Source: Liolophura sinensis (Eukaryota; Mollusca; Polyplacophora; Chitonida; Chitonidae). From it: DNA of 64,000 nt. Position numbers and translations under genes: made by a program. The stretch spans positions 68,107,058-68,171,057 of the forward strand of contig NC_088295.1 of the NCBI RefSeq assembly GCF_032854445.1, written 5' to 3'. A model generated the notes under the pieces. It was not told the DNA's origin. It did no database searches and was given only the letters and a program-made list of their open reading frames with translations. Numbering within the stretch: the stretch's first letter is position 1; each line of letters starts with the position of its first letter. Shown here piece after piece: positions 1 to 14,200 of this stretch.

Positions 1-1120
1 GTCCCTTGTCTTCATAATTGTTGGAAGTCCATAAACATCAGTGTCTCCCTTACATGCTCAGAACCAATAATTAAAAGAACTGCCAAGGGCAGAGCTGTAA
101 GATACAGCCAATCCTAATTGTGACTTGGGAGTTCTTAATCTGTGCTAATTTAAACAGTCATCATTTTAACGACACTTTAACAGATTCCGGACGAGGTATG
201 TCATCTTAACTTTGTTCTCGGCTACTACGGATCGTTGGTAACCAGAGATCAGAGTTGTCATTCAAACTTAACGAAGGTCTTCTTCCATTACCTCTCTCTC
301 ACTCTATTCGTAAAATGACCAAAACAGGGTCTTCCTCCATTAAGTCCCTCCCTGACCATAAGCAGGTAAAAGCAGACAAGCAGGCATAGCCTTGCAGACA
401 AGCAAGATTGTTCTTGCGAGTTTGCAATCCAGAGACTAACGTCAGAGTGACGCTGCCAACTGGGGCTACCTATCCCGAGTCTTCCATAGAATATTATTAA
501 ACAATTCCTCTGATATCTAAAGGAAACCTGTCAAAGACACAAAGAAACCCCTGCAGTTAAAAAAGTGTTTATAAATGTTGTAAAATGAAAATGTGACGGA
601 TATTTAGATAAAGGACACTTCTCTCTTTATTTCTCTCAGAACAACGGCAGCGGACTTGAATATAGTAATAAAAGTACGCCTGAAGAAGTGAAAGGTCAAG
701 CCTCAAGATGGTATCTGATATCATGCTGGGATAGATCAGTATACCGCTAGTCACTTTCAGCTAAACTTCACAGTCAGCTTCTGTCTGCCATTATTTGCAC
801 ATGCATTCATACATTCTCTCCCATCCATTAAGCTATTAAGCGCAGCAAAGCCCTGTATTAACCTCACCTTCAAACATCCGTCAAGGACAATGTTTTACGG
901 CAATAGTCTCAGATCACAGTCTTTGTTACCCTGGCAGAATATTTTCTCCAAGTAACTCTCGCTGTAGACCCTACAAAAATCCATTTGTGTGCAAACCAGA
1001 AATGTGAGCCTAGCGGCATAGACAACCGTACAGTCTGAAATATTGGTCTGCAACATTGAGAAGCCAATAAATCTTTCGCAAGCCGCGAATGAGGGATTTA
1101 AAGCTAACAAAAGATCGTGC
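1..1120. other. No gene recognised
   Basis: I see short chance frames only and no RNA gene, repeat array or recognisable protein. Confidence 0.4.
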
Positions 1121-1125
1121 CTTAC

Positions 1126-1339
1126 CTGTTTCATGGACAACTGTGACGCTGCTGAGTTCGGTGCCGTGTGATTTGCGTGGTAATCTCCCACCTGACGGAT
1201 GCATCCTCCTATGTCTTTGATCGACAACTCTCCGCTCCACACGTTGCAATAGCTGAAGACGACCTCTGTGTTTCGCAAAGTCAACCAGCTGGACGTTTAC
1301 GGCCAGAGACCAGAACAGCAGTAGTTGTATTAAGTCCAT
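1126..1339 (-). other. Candidate coding exon near the left edge
   Basis: Two overlapping minus-strand frames are open up to a good donor (CATGAAACAG then GTAAGG). One starts at ATG 1339 with MDLIQLLLFWSLAVNVQLVD, which resembles a signal peptide. The other reads WSGELSIKDIGGCIRQVGDY with several spaced cysteines. At most one is real. If coding, the gene would continue left beyond the window. No family is recognised. Confidence 0.2.
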
Positions 1340-2016
1340 TCTTTCCACAAGTTATACTACGTGTACACTTTTTCTTTACGTTTTCCAGTTATTCCTTGTA
1401 AAGCTCTATACATTATACATGTATCATACACACCCTTTGTGCCTCGGAAGATGTTCGCGTCTAATTTTCTGACACAAATCTAGCCATAACTTGTCTATTT
1501 CAACAAACTCTCTTTAGATTCATCACCCACCCCCTCGTTGACAGATTACTTGTGCGCATTGTTGTCTCAAACAATCACGAGAGATAGAAGTAACTTTAAG
1601 CAGCAAGCCTCGAACAAAAAAAAAAACTATCTACGTATGTGACCACCCACTTCTCTACTGCTGGTTACCATGTGGAGGGGTCGGCTGTTGCGACAAGTCC
1701 GCCAGATCGCTCTGCTGTTAGGGTCCCACAACGTACCGGTCCTGTGGCGGAACGTCAACTAAGTTCCGCGAACAATTGTTATCGGTAATTGAATGCAAGA
1801 GTATAAACTTTACCAAAGGTCAATCATAAAAGATCAGAGTCCCCTTGAAAGGTGTCACGCTAACCATGCAAACGGGATCGTGGATGAACAAAATAATGTC
1901 GCATCATTCCGGCCACAGGTATGTATGGGTGATTAGCTTGATGGGTGATAGTGCTGTTTTAAGTTAACTAATCGTTCCGCTACACTGGGAGGCTATCTGT
2001 CGCGCCGGGCTATCAC

Positions 2017-2253
2017 CTGGACAGACAAATGTAGACATGTCACTGCCAGAGCCGCCTCCCCTTCTGCTGCTGACAACCCTTGTTGATTAGTCGTCGACCG
2101 GTAGTCCGGCAATGACAGACAGCCAGTCTTGTCCATAAGGACATGGTCAGAGGTGTAAACGGATTGGTTATTTGATTTCCTCGACACGATCGAGCATGTG
2201 ATCAGTAAAACAGGAAGGAAATTACCTAATAAACCCGATAGCAATGCTCCCAT
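2017..2253 (-). other. Candidate first coding exon with hydrophobic start
   Basis: An open minus-strand stretch begins with ATG at 2253 and reads MGALLSGLLGNFLPVLLITC, which looks like a signal peptide or signal anchor. It stays open for 79 codons to a GT donor after TCTGTCCAG (GTGATAG), in phase 0. No family is recognised and no partner exon is proven. It may be chance in a repeat-poor region. Confidence 0.22.
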
Positions 2254-2559
2254 TAAAGTTCGCTTGCCGCTCGGCTCGCGTGCCCACGTTCGAACGTGCC
2301 GAATAGGCGCCGCCCCCTCCTCCCAGAGCCATCGTCCCTCAGTCCTCCTCAGCAAGCCACCCTTAAAGCCTATCGTAACTCCTTCTATAGAATTTCCGGT
2401 CAACGTTGTCCTCGAATCTTTCATTTTCATTCCTATTTTTATTCTATTTCTGGACAGAGAGGTTTATATTTGGAGCACCAATGCGGTACCGATCGCTCGT
2501 TTGCGATGCTGATTTTTCCATATACGGGGCCCATACCATCAAGGGATATCCTTTGAACA

Positions 2560-3320
2560 TATTATAGCAGCCAGACTTAAGACGGCTTAGTAAGGCTTCA
2601 TGCAGAGGAAATAAAAACTTTATAACTTCAAAGCTTCAGGGATTTGGATGGCATAAATCACGGAAATTGTCAGACAGACCATCGAGACTCGCTGTTACTA
2701 ATATTACCGCGTTGTTCATGTGGTCGTTCGAACTGAAACAACCAGGAAGAAGGTAGGCTGAACCTACACATGCGTATCGAGTACATCAGCTACATGATAT
2801 CATCTCAAAATCACACCCCGGTTAAGCAAACCATGCGGCGCTACCGTACAAGGGCGTACAATTGCATTACAGGTGGAGTGAGTGATTGGTCTGCACCAAC
2901 AGATGCGCTCATTTCCTCTCATCTGCATCCGCCGAGGCTACAAACGAACCCTTCCAAGGCCAATATACCCAACGGAACAAGCGTAAAGAAATTGCAAAAA
3001 TATGTTGAAAACGATTGACTGTTTTACAACATAGGAACTGAAGATAATCACCATCAAATTGTCCCTTTAGGGATGATAGGCCTTGGGGAGTCGCTCGGTG
3101 GTGTACTAACATGATCGGCCAGTGTTCGATCAATATCGCTGTGCGAGTGAAGCGTTCGACTCAATTGGAGGCTCAGTTAGTTTTACGGGATGTCAAGTAG
3201 AAGTCTCTGGAGGTGTTAGCAGTTACACTACTCGATAGAGGGCATGGCAAGACAGGGGCACACGCATCTGGGAGAAAAGCGTTAATTGAGAGCAAAATAA
3301 ATGTGTAATATTTATTTATT
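2560..3320. other. No gene recognised
   Basis: Unique-looking sequence with only short overlapping frames on both strands. Confidence 0.35.
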
Positions 3321-3323
3321 TAT

Positions 3324-3487
3324 GGCTTCCTCTCCAGCCGTAAGCTGGAAGGTCTGTCAGCAACCTGCGGATGGTCGTGGGTTTCCCCCGGGCTGTGCCA
3401 CTCACCATAATGCTGGCCGCCGTCGTATAAGTGAAAAATTCTTGAGTACGGCGTAAAACACCAATCAAATAAATAAATAAATAAATT
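3324..3487 (+). mobile_element. tRNA-derived SINE, 5'-truncated
   Basis: Contains the family core (CCTGCGGATGGTCGTGGG, then CATAATGCTGGCCGCCGTCG) and the 3' end AAAACACCAATCAAATAAAT with an ATAA tail. The tRNA-like head is missing. Confidence 0.8.
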
Positions 3488-3639
3488 ATTTCTATTGATG
3501 GTATTTAAGGTCGAACAAAACCATTTCATCAGGTTTCAGGTCTGCCACCGTAAAAGTAATAATTCTTAATTGAGTACGACGGTAAAGGCCGATCATATCG
3601 AATCAAACCAGAAATTTCTGAGTTATCTAACGGCATTCG

Positions 3640-3810
3640 AATTCATTGGTGGAGGAAACTGTAGTACCCGCACTCAGGAATCCACGTCCCTTCTAACCAG
3701 GTATACCTAACAAATCTCAAGCAGGAGTTGGATTCGAACACACGTCTTGATTAGTCAAGGGTGTTGGCAGTCGCTGATAGGGAACCACTGACGGCCTCAT
3801 ATTTCTAATA
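3640..3810. repeat. tRNA-like repeat fragment
   Basis: A segment with GGATTCGAAC, a B-box-like match inside GAGTTGGATTCGAACACACG, and a run of anticodon-arm-like text resembles the head of a diverged SINE. Only one copy is seen here, so the assignment is tentative. Confidence 0.35.
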
Positions 3811-4321
3811 TGAGTAACACGTGAATTCAAAGCCAACAACATATGGGGATACAAACATAAGCGATAGTGCCCCAAAACTTCATATGCTAGTTCGTGCTAG
3901 CCAACTCGCGATCTAAAACGGCCAAAGAAAACAAAGCCAAGATGTCACGCCTCGGTAACGACAATGACAAAAGAATGAAGCCATAGCACAATGTTATGAA
4001 GCGAATGTTAAGAGCAATGGTCAAGGTACAATCGGTATTGAGTTTCATCGCCTCAGACACGAGAATGGCTTTACACATGTACACAGTGAATAATTCTTGA
4101 GTATAAAGTTAAGCAACGATCAAATAAAAACATATTTCCTGACTGTATCTCCCTGGTTCAATTCAGGCCTTGCATGGATATTGAGTTTGACTTAGTTCTT
4201 CCGCTCTCATGATCACAGAAAGCGATTGACGACATTCGCTGGACCGTTTGCAAAGTCTTCAAAAGGCCACTGGTCTTCCATCCATAGGTTGTGCATATCT
4301 GTACGTCACATGTAGGAGATA

Positions 4322-4556
4322 TAATTAAGACGTACAGCATACAGAGAAAAACGACACACCGACAGTGTGATAGCCAGCAAATGATCACAAGTAACCAGTG
4401 AAATACGGCCTCTTGTCAATTTACCTCAGTTAGGGTTTGACTCCAGTTGTTCACGTAAATGCATAAACAGTATAAAATCACACGCCCCCTAGCACCGTGG
4501 CTTAAGCAGAATTAGGTAAAATAAAAATGCAGCGATGATAATTGCAATTTATTAGA
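4322..4556 (+). repeat. Dispersed repeat A, copy 1
   Basis: Matches 11034-11245 in the same orientation over most of its length; both contain GCCCCCTAGCACC and GGCTTAAGCAGAATTAGG and end in TGCAGCGATG followed by AATTGCAAT. Part of it (GACAGTGTGATAG and GAGTAACC) also resembles 50308-50360. Confidence 0.75.
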
Positions 4557-5339
4557 CGTCACTAGAGTCCGTCAGTATATATAACATGCCAAAGATCGGT
4601 GTTAACACCCCGGGATTCCCAGTTCTTACACCCACAAAACAGACGTCCATCATATAAGGGTCATTAAATAACAAATAAACAAAGCTAAATAAATCAAGTA
4701 TGGTTATGTACAACAGTACCGATAAGTGAAAAATGTGCCGATGATGTCATTTGTTTCTTTGGGCACCCAGGGCCATACATACATTGTATCTAGTGTACTT
4801 GACAGTTGTAACTTCCAGCTGATGGAATTTCATGAAATAAAACATTAAATTCGATATCAAAAATGATAGCAAATATGAGTCATTAGATTCAGGATGCAGG
4901 TCAGCTTTGCTATATCTTTGACCAAGACCATGTTTTTGCATGAAATATGCTAATAACTGTGCGGCGACATGAAACAAGGATGACACACGCTTAAATCAAC
5001 AAATCAGTAACTCGACAGTTCAAATGAAATCAAGTCTTAAACTTGGCACGCTGTTCTCATTTTCGAGCCGGTTAAGTCATTTACTTCGTTGGGGTTTTAT
5101 ACTGCACCCTCATGATTTATACAGGTAGTAGGCCAATGTATGGTGAATAAAAAAAAAACCATTGAAAAATCGTTGCCCGTCGTCAGATACCTAAACCTCT
5201 TGGAATTTTTAGGCGGTTACGATGGCCAAGGACTGATTGACGATTGAACCTGTGGATTCAAGTAGAGGAAACTGGTTTTGTGAGAACATGCAGACCGTTT
5301 CATGCCTTTAACGACCACTATTAGTTTAAAATGGCTTCC

Positions 5340-5690
5340 TAGATACGTACGTATGTATGCTGGGGTTTTTCAGTCAAATGACGACGAGGAGTCATTAGGT
5401 AGGTGTACATATACTGTGTCTTCTTGTGGCAAGGCGAGTTCAGGCCGCCAAAGTTCTGCCGCCACTGAAGTACCATACCAAAGACACCAGGAATAACACC
5501 TCACCCAGTCACATTATACCGACCCCGGGCCAACCAGTCACGTCTCCTTGCTCTAACCTTTAGGTGCTGGGGGACCAGCGAAGTAGCAAATTACCATTTT
5601 TAAAGTCTTTGGTATGGCCCGACCAGGTTTGATTCCGGGTCTTCCGACTTCGAGGCTGACGCTCTAATTATTGGGCGGTCGAGTAGATAC
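5340..5690 (+). repeat. Dispersed repeat B, copy 1
   Basis: Matches 49085-49395 in the same orientation: TGACGACGAGGAGTCATT, ACATATACTGTGT, AAGACACCAGG, CACCCAGTCACAT and a tRNA-like GGTTTGATTCCGGGTC near the 3' end. Likely a second SINE-like family; the B-box-like motif supports a tRNA origin. Confidence 0.7.
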
Positions 5691-5699
5691 GTGGTTGCT

Positions 5700-8600
5700 T
5701 CATAGTTGATTTACAAAGACTGTGACCTTTATCGACCTTTCGGCGACAGTCAATGTCCATTGATATAACGTGCACTCCCTGTAGTTACCTAATATGAACT
5801 TGGCACGTGTCATCTGTATCACGTGCCATCCACATGGATGAACGCATGATATAATGGATTAACGCCACTTGGGCGATATTTACAGCTGATAATTGCAGTG
5901 GAATGACAACAACTTACACAAACGTGATACTGCCAACGATAAACACTGAACATACATTATGAGAAAAGCTTGGACATCCCATCCTTGCGCGTCTCGGGTC
6001 GCCTGATTGGCCTTACAGGTAACTTGTGCCGACACACGGGCTGATATGATCTTTAGCAGGGAATGTATATATAATACACTATTTGCTGAAGATGATAGTA
6101 ATATCACGTACTTGGTGTAAAGTGTTTTCAATTTCCGTATAATTTAGTGGTCTCAGTCTTTCACATGAACGGGTCTCTAGGACATGACGATCACCTGCTA
6201 TAACGAGACACTCCCTACCTTATCCACTACTTTCATTTCCGTCAATCCGTTATCTGAGAATCATTTGATATTCCAGCGCGTGAGGTTCTAATCTACCCAT
6301 AACAAATAAGTATATTTTCTGAAAACTGTTAAGTAGTAATTTGATTAGGGGTCGAGTTCATAGTTCAAACTGATTTAATGAAGTTCCACATGCTTTAGGT
6401 TTACTAGAGAATAATCCCTTTGCACGGGCGTCTCTGAGATAATATCTGATCAGGAAAGACGTATTTGACTTCTGAGAGAACAGGTGGAATAGTAATGAAG
6501 GCGACAGGGAGTAATCCTTGCTACCGACTAATGTTCCCCATCCAGGGACTGTCCGCGCCATTGTAGTCAACCACACCTCTCGGCTGGATCGAGTCAGCCG
6601 CTGTATCGTATATCTTCCACCAACACATCTCACCCTTTGTTTCCTCGATTCACACCAACCGTTCTCTTGCAGGTTTAATTCAAGGAAATCCCACAGCCGA
6701 GCTGGAGATAAAGTCGCCATGAATACCTCCATATAATCCCATTCATCCTCCCCCGTGATGTACGCTACAGTTTGTCAAACCCCGACCGTGAGGTGCACTA
6801 CAGCCCGTAACAATGTACCGCACATAGACCGGAAGAAAGAAACACGTGTTCTTCTAATACAACATATAATACATCAATGAAAATGTTTGATAAAATTTTA
6901 GCAAAAGCATGCTTTTTTATGGCTGTAAAAGAGACACGGCTATTACTCTGGTGTTTGCGAGGTCATTGTAAGCAACTTTTGTGATGAACTGGATGAGGAA
7001 AAAATTGTGGGCGCCAAGTAAGATCCTCACGTGCATATTGACACGTGTTAGCTTTTAATACCTTCCTCATGACATCCCGGAAAAAAACCTGAATGAAAGC
7101 TTTTGTTGTGCTCGAAGCGATAAAAAGTTATAGAAGGTAATCGTCTTTGTTTAGAAATGCATGGGGTATCTTCAGGGTACAATTTGTATGTGGAATATCC
7201 AGTCATCATTCAAACCAGGCATGTTATTCAAACACAAGTTGCCTTGGCGTCCAAAATTGTAAGGTGTAGACCGGGAGTTCAATCCCGAGTTGGGTCATAT
7301 CTCCAGAGAACCTTCAAAGCTGAAAATCTTGCATGATCTCTCCATAACAGACCATTCGATGATATCGCTATGCTGAAAGAAACACCGTCATGTTTTTTTC
7401 TGTGAAATGTTGCGAAAACAGTGTTAGCCAATAAACATTATGTATACCAGGAAAATACCATGGAAAACGAGTACTTTGGGTAACAAGAGTACGGATGTAT
7501 TTGCAGTAATATTCACATAACTTACACAGAGACAGGATGTCCACTAACGAATCTCGCATTTCAATGGAAAAAAAACCCTGCAACTTCAGCAATATCACAA
7601 GTTTAGGGGTCTGTCGGCAAAGGCCATATCACCCATGAGAATCCTTTCTGTTACAGACTGGCTATATTGTGAGTCCACACAATCCGAGGAACACGGTCTT
7701 ACGAAGCAGTCGTAAACTGGCGTAACTTGCATGGCAACATGCAGTGAAAAGTTATGTTACCATGGCGATCGCGTTTGATTCAGCCTCGCGACAGCTTTGG
7801 GAAACGGATACAAGCCACGAAATGTTATCAAGCTAACCTAATCTCCATCACTTATAATAGCTGTATATAGGAATTCTTTGGAATCAGAAGACATGAACAC
7901 TGTATATTTCGAAAACAGAAATGAGAACATTTCATCAGGATCTGATGATATTCTGTACAGAATTACCTAGTAGTGCTGAGAACTGCCATTATACCTGAAT
8001 TACCTGTGGGGATTTATATATGCGCTGGATTCATGTACATTCTGTTTTGTTGCGAAAATTGCCTTTAGACTGAAAAAAAGTTACACAGACTGATTCTCAT
8101 GGTACAGTTCAGACCATTATTTCATCCCCCACCCCCCTCCAGCATCCCTGAGGAATGAAGCTAACTGGATTGTATAATAGCAAACATCGATCTGACGACT
8201 CCATACATCATCGAATATTAAAATTTTAAACATATCACTTAGTTTAATTATTTTGGGCCAGCTACAATAGGGAGACATGTAGCCAGACGACAAGGCCTAC
8301 TCCCGAAACGACGTTTAACACCAACTACCAAAGTACGACGCAGTCTTGCACAGAAAAGCACTCAATAGTTTCCAGTGATGTTGGAAAGACTCAAGGGATG
8401 TTCAAGACGAATGAATGTAGTCAATATCCAGATCGTGTACGATGCTAATATATATATGAGTTGTCGATCATCAAAATATTCGCTTCGATTGCAACTGTTC
8501 ATGTATCAAACGTTGCGATCTACTTCAATACGATGAATATACCGCGCCTAAGGATGACACGATGAACAAATTTGTTTTAAATCACCATTTCAAAACTGTG

Positions 8601-9378
8601 CACGCTGTACCAGACACGCTAAGTTACTAGCCTAGATCCAGTGGTTTTCTCCAGGCCTTCGGATTTCCTCTACCTATAAAACTGAACCTTGTGGCACGGT
8701 GTTAAACACTAATCAAATCAAAAAAAAAAATCAAATAAGTGAAAAGAGTCAACATTTCGCGACAAAGAACGAAAAAGCTTTAAATTTGTCAATCGTTTGG
8801 TGTTAAGTCTAGAAACCTCCAGAATAAAAAAAGAAAAAAAATACTTTTAACAATTTCCAATATCCAATATAAGTGGGACACATCACGTGAGAAAGTATGA
8901 TTCGATCTATCGACAAATAAATCCGTCTTATACATGGAATGTTCAAAACCACACAACACATTAGATTTATCACAGAAACTCTGCTGACAATAGGTCAGCC
9001 TGACAACTTCATCCATTGGGGAGATTAAAAGGCCTATATGAGCAATGTAGTGTATACTGAACGTATACACAGAACTGCCGGTGGACATTACAGTGTCAAC
9101 TGGTTGTCGAGTAAACATGAGAAAAACAAACCTTTTTAGTGTATTGGATCTTCGAACCTTACAAAGCTTTGCATCCAAGAAACCACTGAAGTGCAGGCAG
9201 CATGAATTGGTCTGACCGGAAGCTGGGACACTGTAGTAACAGGACAAACATGTTGATGGGACCAGATATTTTATATAGCTGATGTATACCGGTAATTGTA
9301 TACCGTAATTAATATTCCAGACCATCTGGGGACCAGTGCATCCGCACCAGTAAGTAAAACAGCAAATCCTTGAGGCAC

Positions 9379-9380
<2 letters not shown>
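5700..9380. other. No gene recognised
   Basis: Only short frames and a 178-codon minus-strand frame (9325-8789) without a recognisable domain. A possible tRNA-like SINE fragment lies at 7250-7320 (GGGAGTTCAATCCCG), and a diverged SINE tail at 8640-8730 (AACACTAATCAAATCAAA). Confidence 0.4.

Positions 9381-9382
<2 letters not shown>

Positions 9383-9447
<65 letters not shown>
9383..9447. repeat. (GA)n microsatellite
   Basis: About 32 perfect GA units in a row. Confidence 0.97.
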
Positions 9448-9448
<1 letters not shown>

Positions 9449-9449
9449 C

Positions 9450-11030
9450 TCAGCGGGTAATAGAAAAGAATATAGCGCGTCCGATTTATTGGATAATGTG
9501 TCAAAATGTCACCAATCAGATCATGCCATTCAAATTTGAAATATTTAAGGACACGACGTGACATTTCGCGGCCATACAACACATTATGTTGTCTCATCGT
9601 AGGCAGTAGAAACGATCGTATATTTTAGGCTGGGGTTTCTGTATACGATTTTCTGTAGGTTGCAAGCTTTCAATCGTCCGAATAGATCTAATGACTATAT
9701 AAGGGCTCATGTAGACAGAGTTGCATTACTGGGACATGCAGTTTGATGACGAAAGATGGGACAAAGGGAACAAAGGTCCTGCGACACACGAATAAGACAC
9801 ACTTTAAGTTCTTATGGTCCAGCATTTCGTAAATATGTGGATAGCTCTGAATTATGTAAGGCACTCAGAAATTACAAGTATACCATCTTAAACTTGTGAT
9901 GCATGAACCGTTGGACCTGAAAACACATGGTGCAGATCAGCTACATAGATCAGTTACCAAACTTGCCATTTTTGTAATATGTTAATTAAAACGGTACATA
10001 AACAAAGCCAGCATATTACACTTCCAAATGCTCAGCACCAGTCTCTTGTGGCTTGGGGGCTTGGTAACGGTACTTAAAGTATCCGTAAACTACCCGCTAC
10101 CCATGGATTACTACACACTTTTCTCTTTTACAGTTCTGTCGAGTGTTTAACCCTCAAGATCAGATATGGTAATTTTAGCCTGTAGTCAGGACAGGGATAT
10201 TTTTCGCAGAAATAAAGTACAGATATGATAAGAGCACCAACCCGCGAGACACTTCTGAAGGCGATAAAGGGTGAACTCCGCCGGTCTTAAGCCTCTACAC
10301 AGAAAATCTGACCAGATCAGAGCAGACTGAAAGTATATCGGCGTGATATCAAAGTCATTAGCTAAGGTAGACGTCGCTGAATAGCCGGTGTGAGACTCGG
10401 GGCGTGGGTGGCAGGACAATGGTCAACTCAATGAACACAGCCAGTCCTAAAAGACGGGTTTATAGGATGGAGCGAGTTATTATTGACAGGATAAAAAAGC
10501 TGCAAATGTTAATGTTAGATGTTAATGGAATTGGTGAGGCGATGTATAGAGATTGGCTTAATAAATACATTGTCAAAGTTCAGATTTTCTTTGCCGAAGT
10601 GTTAGTTTCTTTTCCATTTATATGCCACATTGTAAATATCACAGATTATCGACTGTCCTGAGAAATTGCAAAATGGTTAATATTTTGTTGGTTTATCACC
10701 ACAGACGACAGTAGGCTGGCTAACAAAGGTGATAAACCGAATCAAATGCATCGTGACATTTCATCCACACTGGTCTCGCATCACAGCGACATAACACTTA
10801 ATGTGCAAATAGTCTTTGTAACAGTATTCTCTAACGTCTAATGTAATGGGCATCCGTGTGAATACATAGCTCAGGGGTAGGCCTAATAAGGCCACCTGAT
10901 AATGCCTGATGTCACCTTAGATTTAACACTCATTATACAAACTCAGTAGGGTTGTGATTAGCCCTGTCCTGTTCCACAAGCTTACCTTTTTTAACACCTC
11001 TGTACTTTCCGTGTTGTCCTGAATAAAACT
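9450..11030. other. No gene recognised
   Basis: AT-rich sequence with only short chance frames. Confidence 0.35.
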
Positions 11031-11033
11031 AAT

Positions 11034-11245
11034 ATAATTAAAGACGTACAGAGAGTAAAAGCAGAGCAGATACCAAAATGGTCACTTGTGAGCGACGAAA
11101 TACGGCCTCATGTCAATTTTCCTCGAGGTTTTTACTCTAACTCTTCATGTAAATCCATAAACAGTAGCAATTTATATGCCCCCTAGCACCATGGCTTAAG
11201 CAGAATTAGGCGAAGAAATGCAGCGATGTTAATTGCAATAACAAG
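11034..11245 (+). repeat. Dispersed repeat A, copy 2
   Basis: Second copy of the repeat at 4322-4556, same orientation, with small indels. No coding potential shared between the copies. Confidence 0.75.
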
Positions 11246-11249
11246 AAGG

Positions 11250-14200
11250 CACTGGTCTAGAATGCTGTCCACCAAATAATGTGTCTGTCCGTATACACAG
11301 TAGCCTCCGCTAACAATTCCAGGTGAGTGTCCCTTTGTGTCATCACTAGTAAATGGACGCAAGCATGAGATTGATGGAAATTGGGCGAATTCTATCTTTA
11401 ACTTTTTTCATTTTAATTACCTTTCAATAATCTTGGTTTAAGGTAAACCTATACATGTGACAACAGTAAGTTAAATGTTCTGCAATAAGTCTTGATTGCT
11501 GGGAAAACGACATATTCACACTGAGAATATTTATTGGAAAGCAAAGTAAACTAACAATGTTTGAATGGTCACCACAAAGCTAACCATTAAATCGATAAAA
11601 TCGTTGAAAATGCTTTTTTCTTCCTCTCAGAACAACGACCAGTAAAACACCTTAATTTTCAGGTGGACTTTGTGGACAGACAACATTGACACTGTTGTAA
11701 CCGGTGCATAACGCCACACAATTCTTCCTCGTACACATCCTCGTTCATATGTATACAGGCCTACCCAGTTACTTTTCCACAGAAGAAAATTGCGCATCAC
11801 ATTTGGAACCATTTCAGCATTCAAATAACAGACATTATTTATCCATCTTCAAAGGATACTGCTTCCGATGTCGAATGGAAAATCCTTGATCCGGGACTAC
11901 TTTGGACGCTGAAGCTTGGTTCAGTCTTTCCTTATGGCTGTGGCTGAGATAATCATGTTATTGGAGTTGGTAACGTAACATCCAGTCAACCACCCGATTC
12001 TAACATAACGCAGCTGTTCAAATGCCATCAAAGAAACCAACTACCTAGTAGGTTTGTCTAAAACAACTGATAGTATACACGTTCTACACACAGTATCATA
12101 TGCACCTCTTAAAATATTGAGTAAAGTGGTTCAAAAAGTAGCGTTGAATTCTACACTTTTTGTACCACCTCACGTGATCCGTGGATGTCAAGACATATCC
12201 TATTTTCGACTTTATCATTCAGTCAGAACAGTTTATACTGCTAACAATAGACTGTTTCAAAAATTAAAGTACCAAGACAGTATGGGGACGGTAATTCACA
12301 TTTAATCCCACCCCCTCCGCGGTACAGAAAGTGAAGCAGAGCGCCAGAGATCCTGGACGCTCTGTCCCTATTTTCTTACAAGAGAATATTATATTCATTG
12401 TTAAACTTAAGAAATGTAGAGTGAAGCTTTTTGATGGAAAAGCCTTGATACACTGAGTTTTTGCAGTCATAACACGTGACGTTGAGTGAAATCGTCACAT
12501 AGCGAATCTAAGAAATGCTACAAGGCCGTATACAGGACCCTTCGGTATATTGCTGTTCAGGCAAGGATAATGTCAAAACTGAGTCTATCCCTATTGCCAT
12601 AAAAGTCTGCGAGAGATGAAACTGTTTTGACCTTTGTACAAATGTAGGTCCAGATAAGATGTACCATCAGGAGAGTCCGTGGTTGCCTTTAAATCCCACG
12701 AAGGTGGGATTGTTGTCATATTGTCAGAGGCGCAAGAAGCCAGAGTACCCCAAGAAAACCATCCGCCTGTGGTAAGTAAAGACAAACTAAAAGAAACTTT
12801 TACGTTAAAGACAATAGGTCCAGCACAAGTGGATTAAAAGTCACAGCCTTCATAAATGTAAATGTCACTTCAGACCAGACAATAAGTTAATACCTGGGTT
12901 AAGTTCTAGTACACCTTTGTACAACTGGGCTCAGTTGTTTACTCATGAAGCAGTCTTACAATGTATACCATAGAAACAGTAGGCCGGTTTAACGCGCCAA
13001 ACATTAGGGGCCTCGCGCACTTGGTAGTAGAATTTTTGGAAGAACGTAGGCGAGCAGATTGCGCACAACCTATAGGCCTATTTGGAAACTGGGATTGGAT
13101 TTCCAAGCGCTTAGTGACATACACATTTCAGGGGTCATATGGGACCAAAAGTTGATATAAAAAATAGCTGTCTCATGTCTGTCAACAGTTTAATGTCATA
13201 AAAGCACTTTTACAGTGTTCCTCCCGGAAGTACATTACGCTCAATATGTCCGTCATGGACATTGCTATTCTCCAGCCCGCGCGAACAGAGAGCGGAAGAT
13301 GATATCAGCGCCATTGCCATTTTATATTGCCTCAATGTTTGGACGCAATTACCGCGTTTTTTCCCCCCTAGTGCCTATTAATTGATTACTTTAGTGTCAT
13401 TTTACACTCTCCCATTCTAGGAAATTTGTTGCACATCATGACCCGTGTTGCTGACACCAGGCAGCTGATGTCTTGTACTTGTACGACGAGATCTCTGGAT
13501 CACTGACTTCATTCAAAAGGAACATGTTCTGACCACGTGATTTCATGGTAATAAACCCAAGGCCATTTCTCAGATTGCTGACTCTTCCCTCGCCTCCCTT
13601 GTAAACAAATATGATAAGTCTACCTGCTGGAAATTTAATTCTGGGATATTGCATACCACGAAGGACATACTAATCGGAATTAATTAGATTACTACATCTG
13701 TATAGTCTATACTTTTTCTAATGATATTTTCGAAAGGAAGGTCATAGATATTATTTACACAATTTATATTATTGGTAAGTTTCTGTAAATCTGTCACAGC
13801 TGCCGATTTACTTTTGGCAGTTTCTCTAGTACCTAAGGCGTGGTGCGATCATATATCTGGACTCTCTACCCATAAACCTGTCCGTTGACATTTTAAAGGC
13901 AAAAGGGCATTTTGGAGCATTGTGTACATTTCTCGGAAGTGGTATAATTGGTAATTGTTTGTCTGAAATCCTGATCTCATCACATTTTTGGTACAATTGC
14001 TTGTGGCTTTATGTCCTCTATAAAACATTGTTTGAATCATGACTCAACAGTCTAGTAGGCCTAATCACTTGACTGTTATATATCTGCCCCGTAACTTGTT
14101 AAAACACCTGCTACAAATGACATTTTATCTTTGTACTGGCATTTTGGTTTTTGCAATTAACTGACGTGTATGTTTACTTACATGTGCATTTAAGCGCATG

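Noticed and set aside
8789-9325. A 178-codon minus-strand frame
   Set aside because: AT-rich composition, odd Phe/Tyr/Cys mix and no domain; likely chance.
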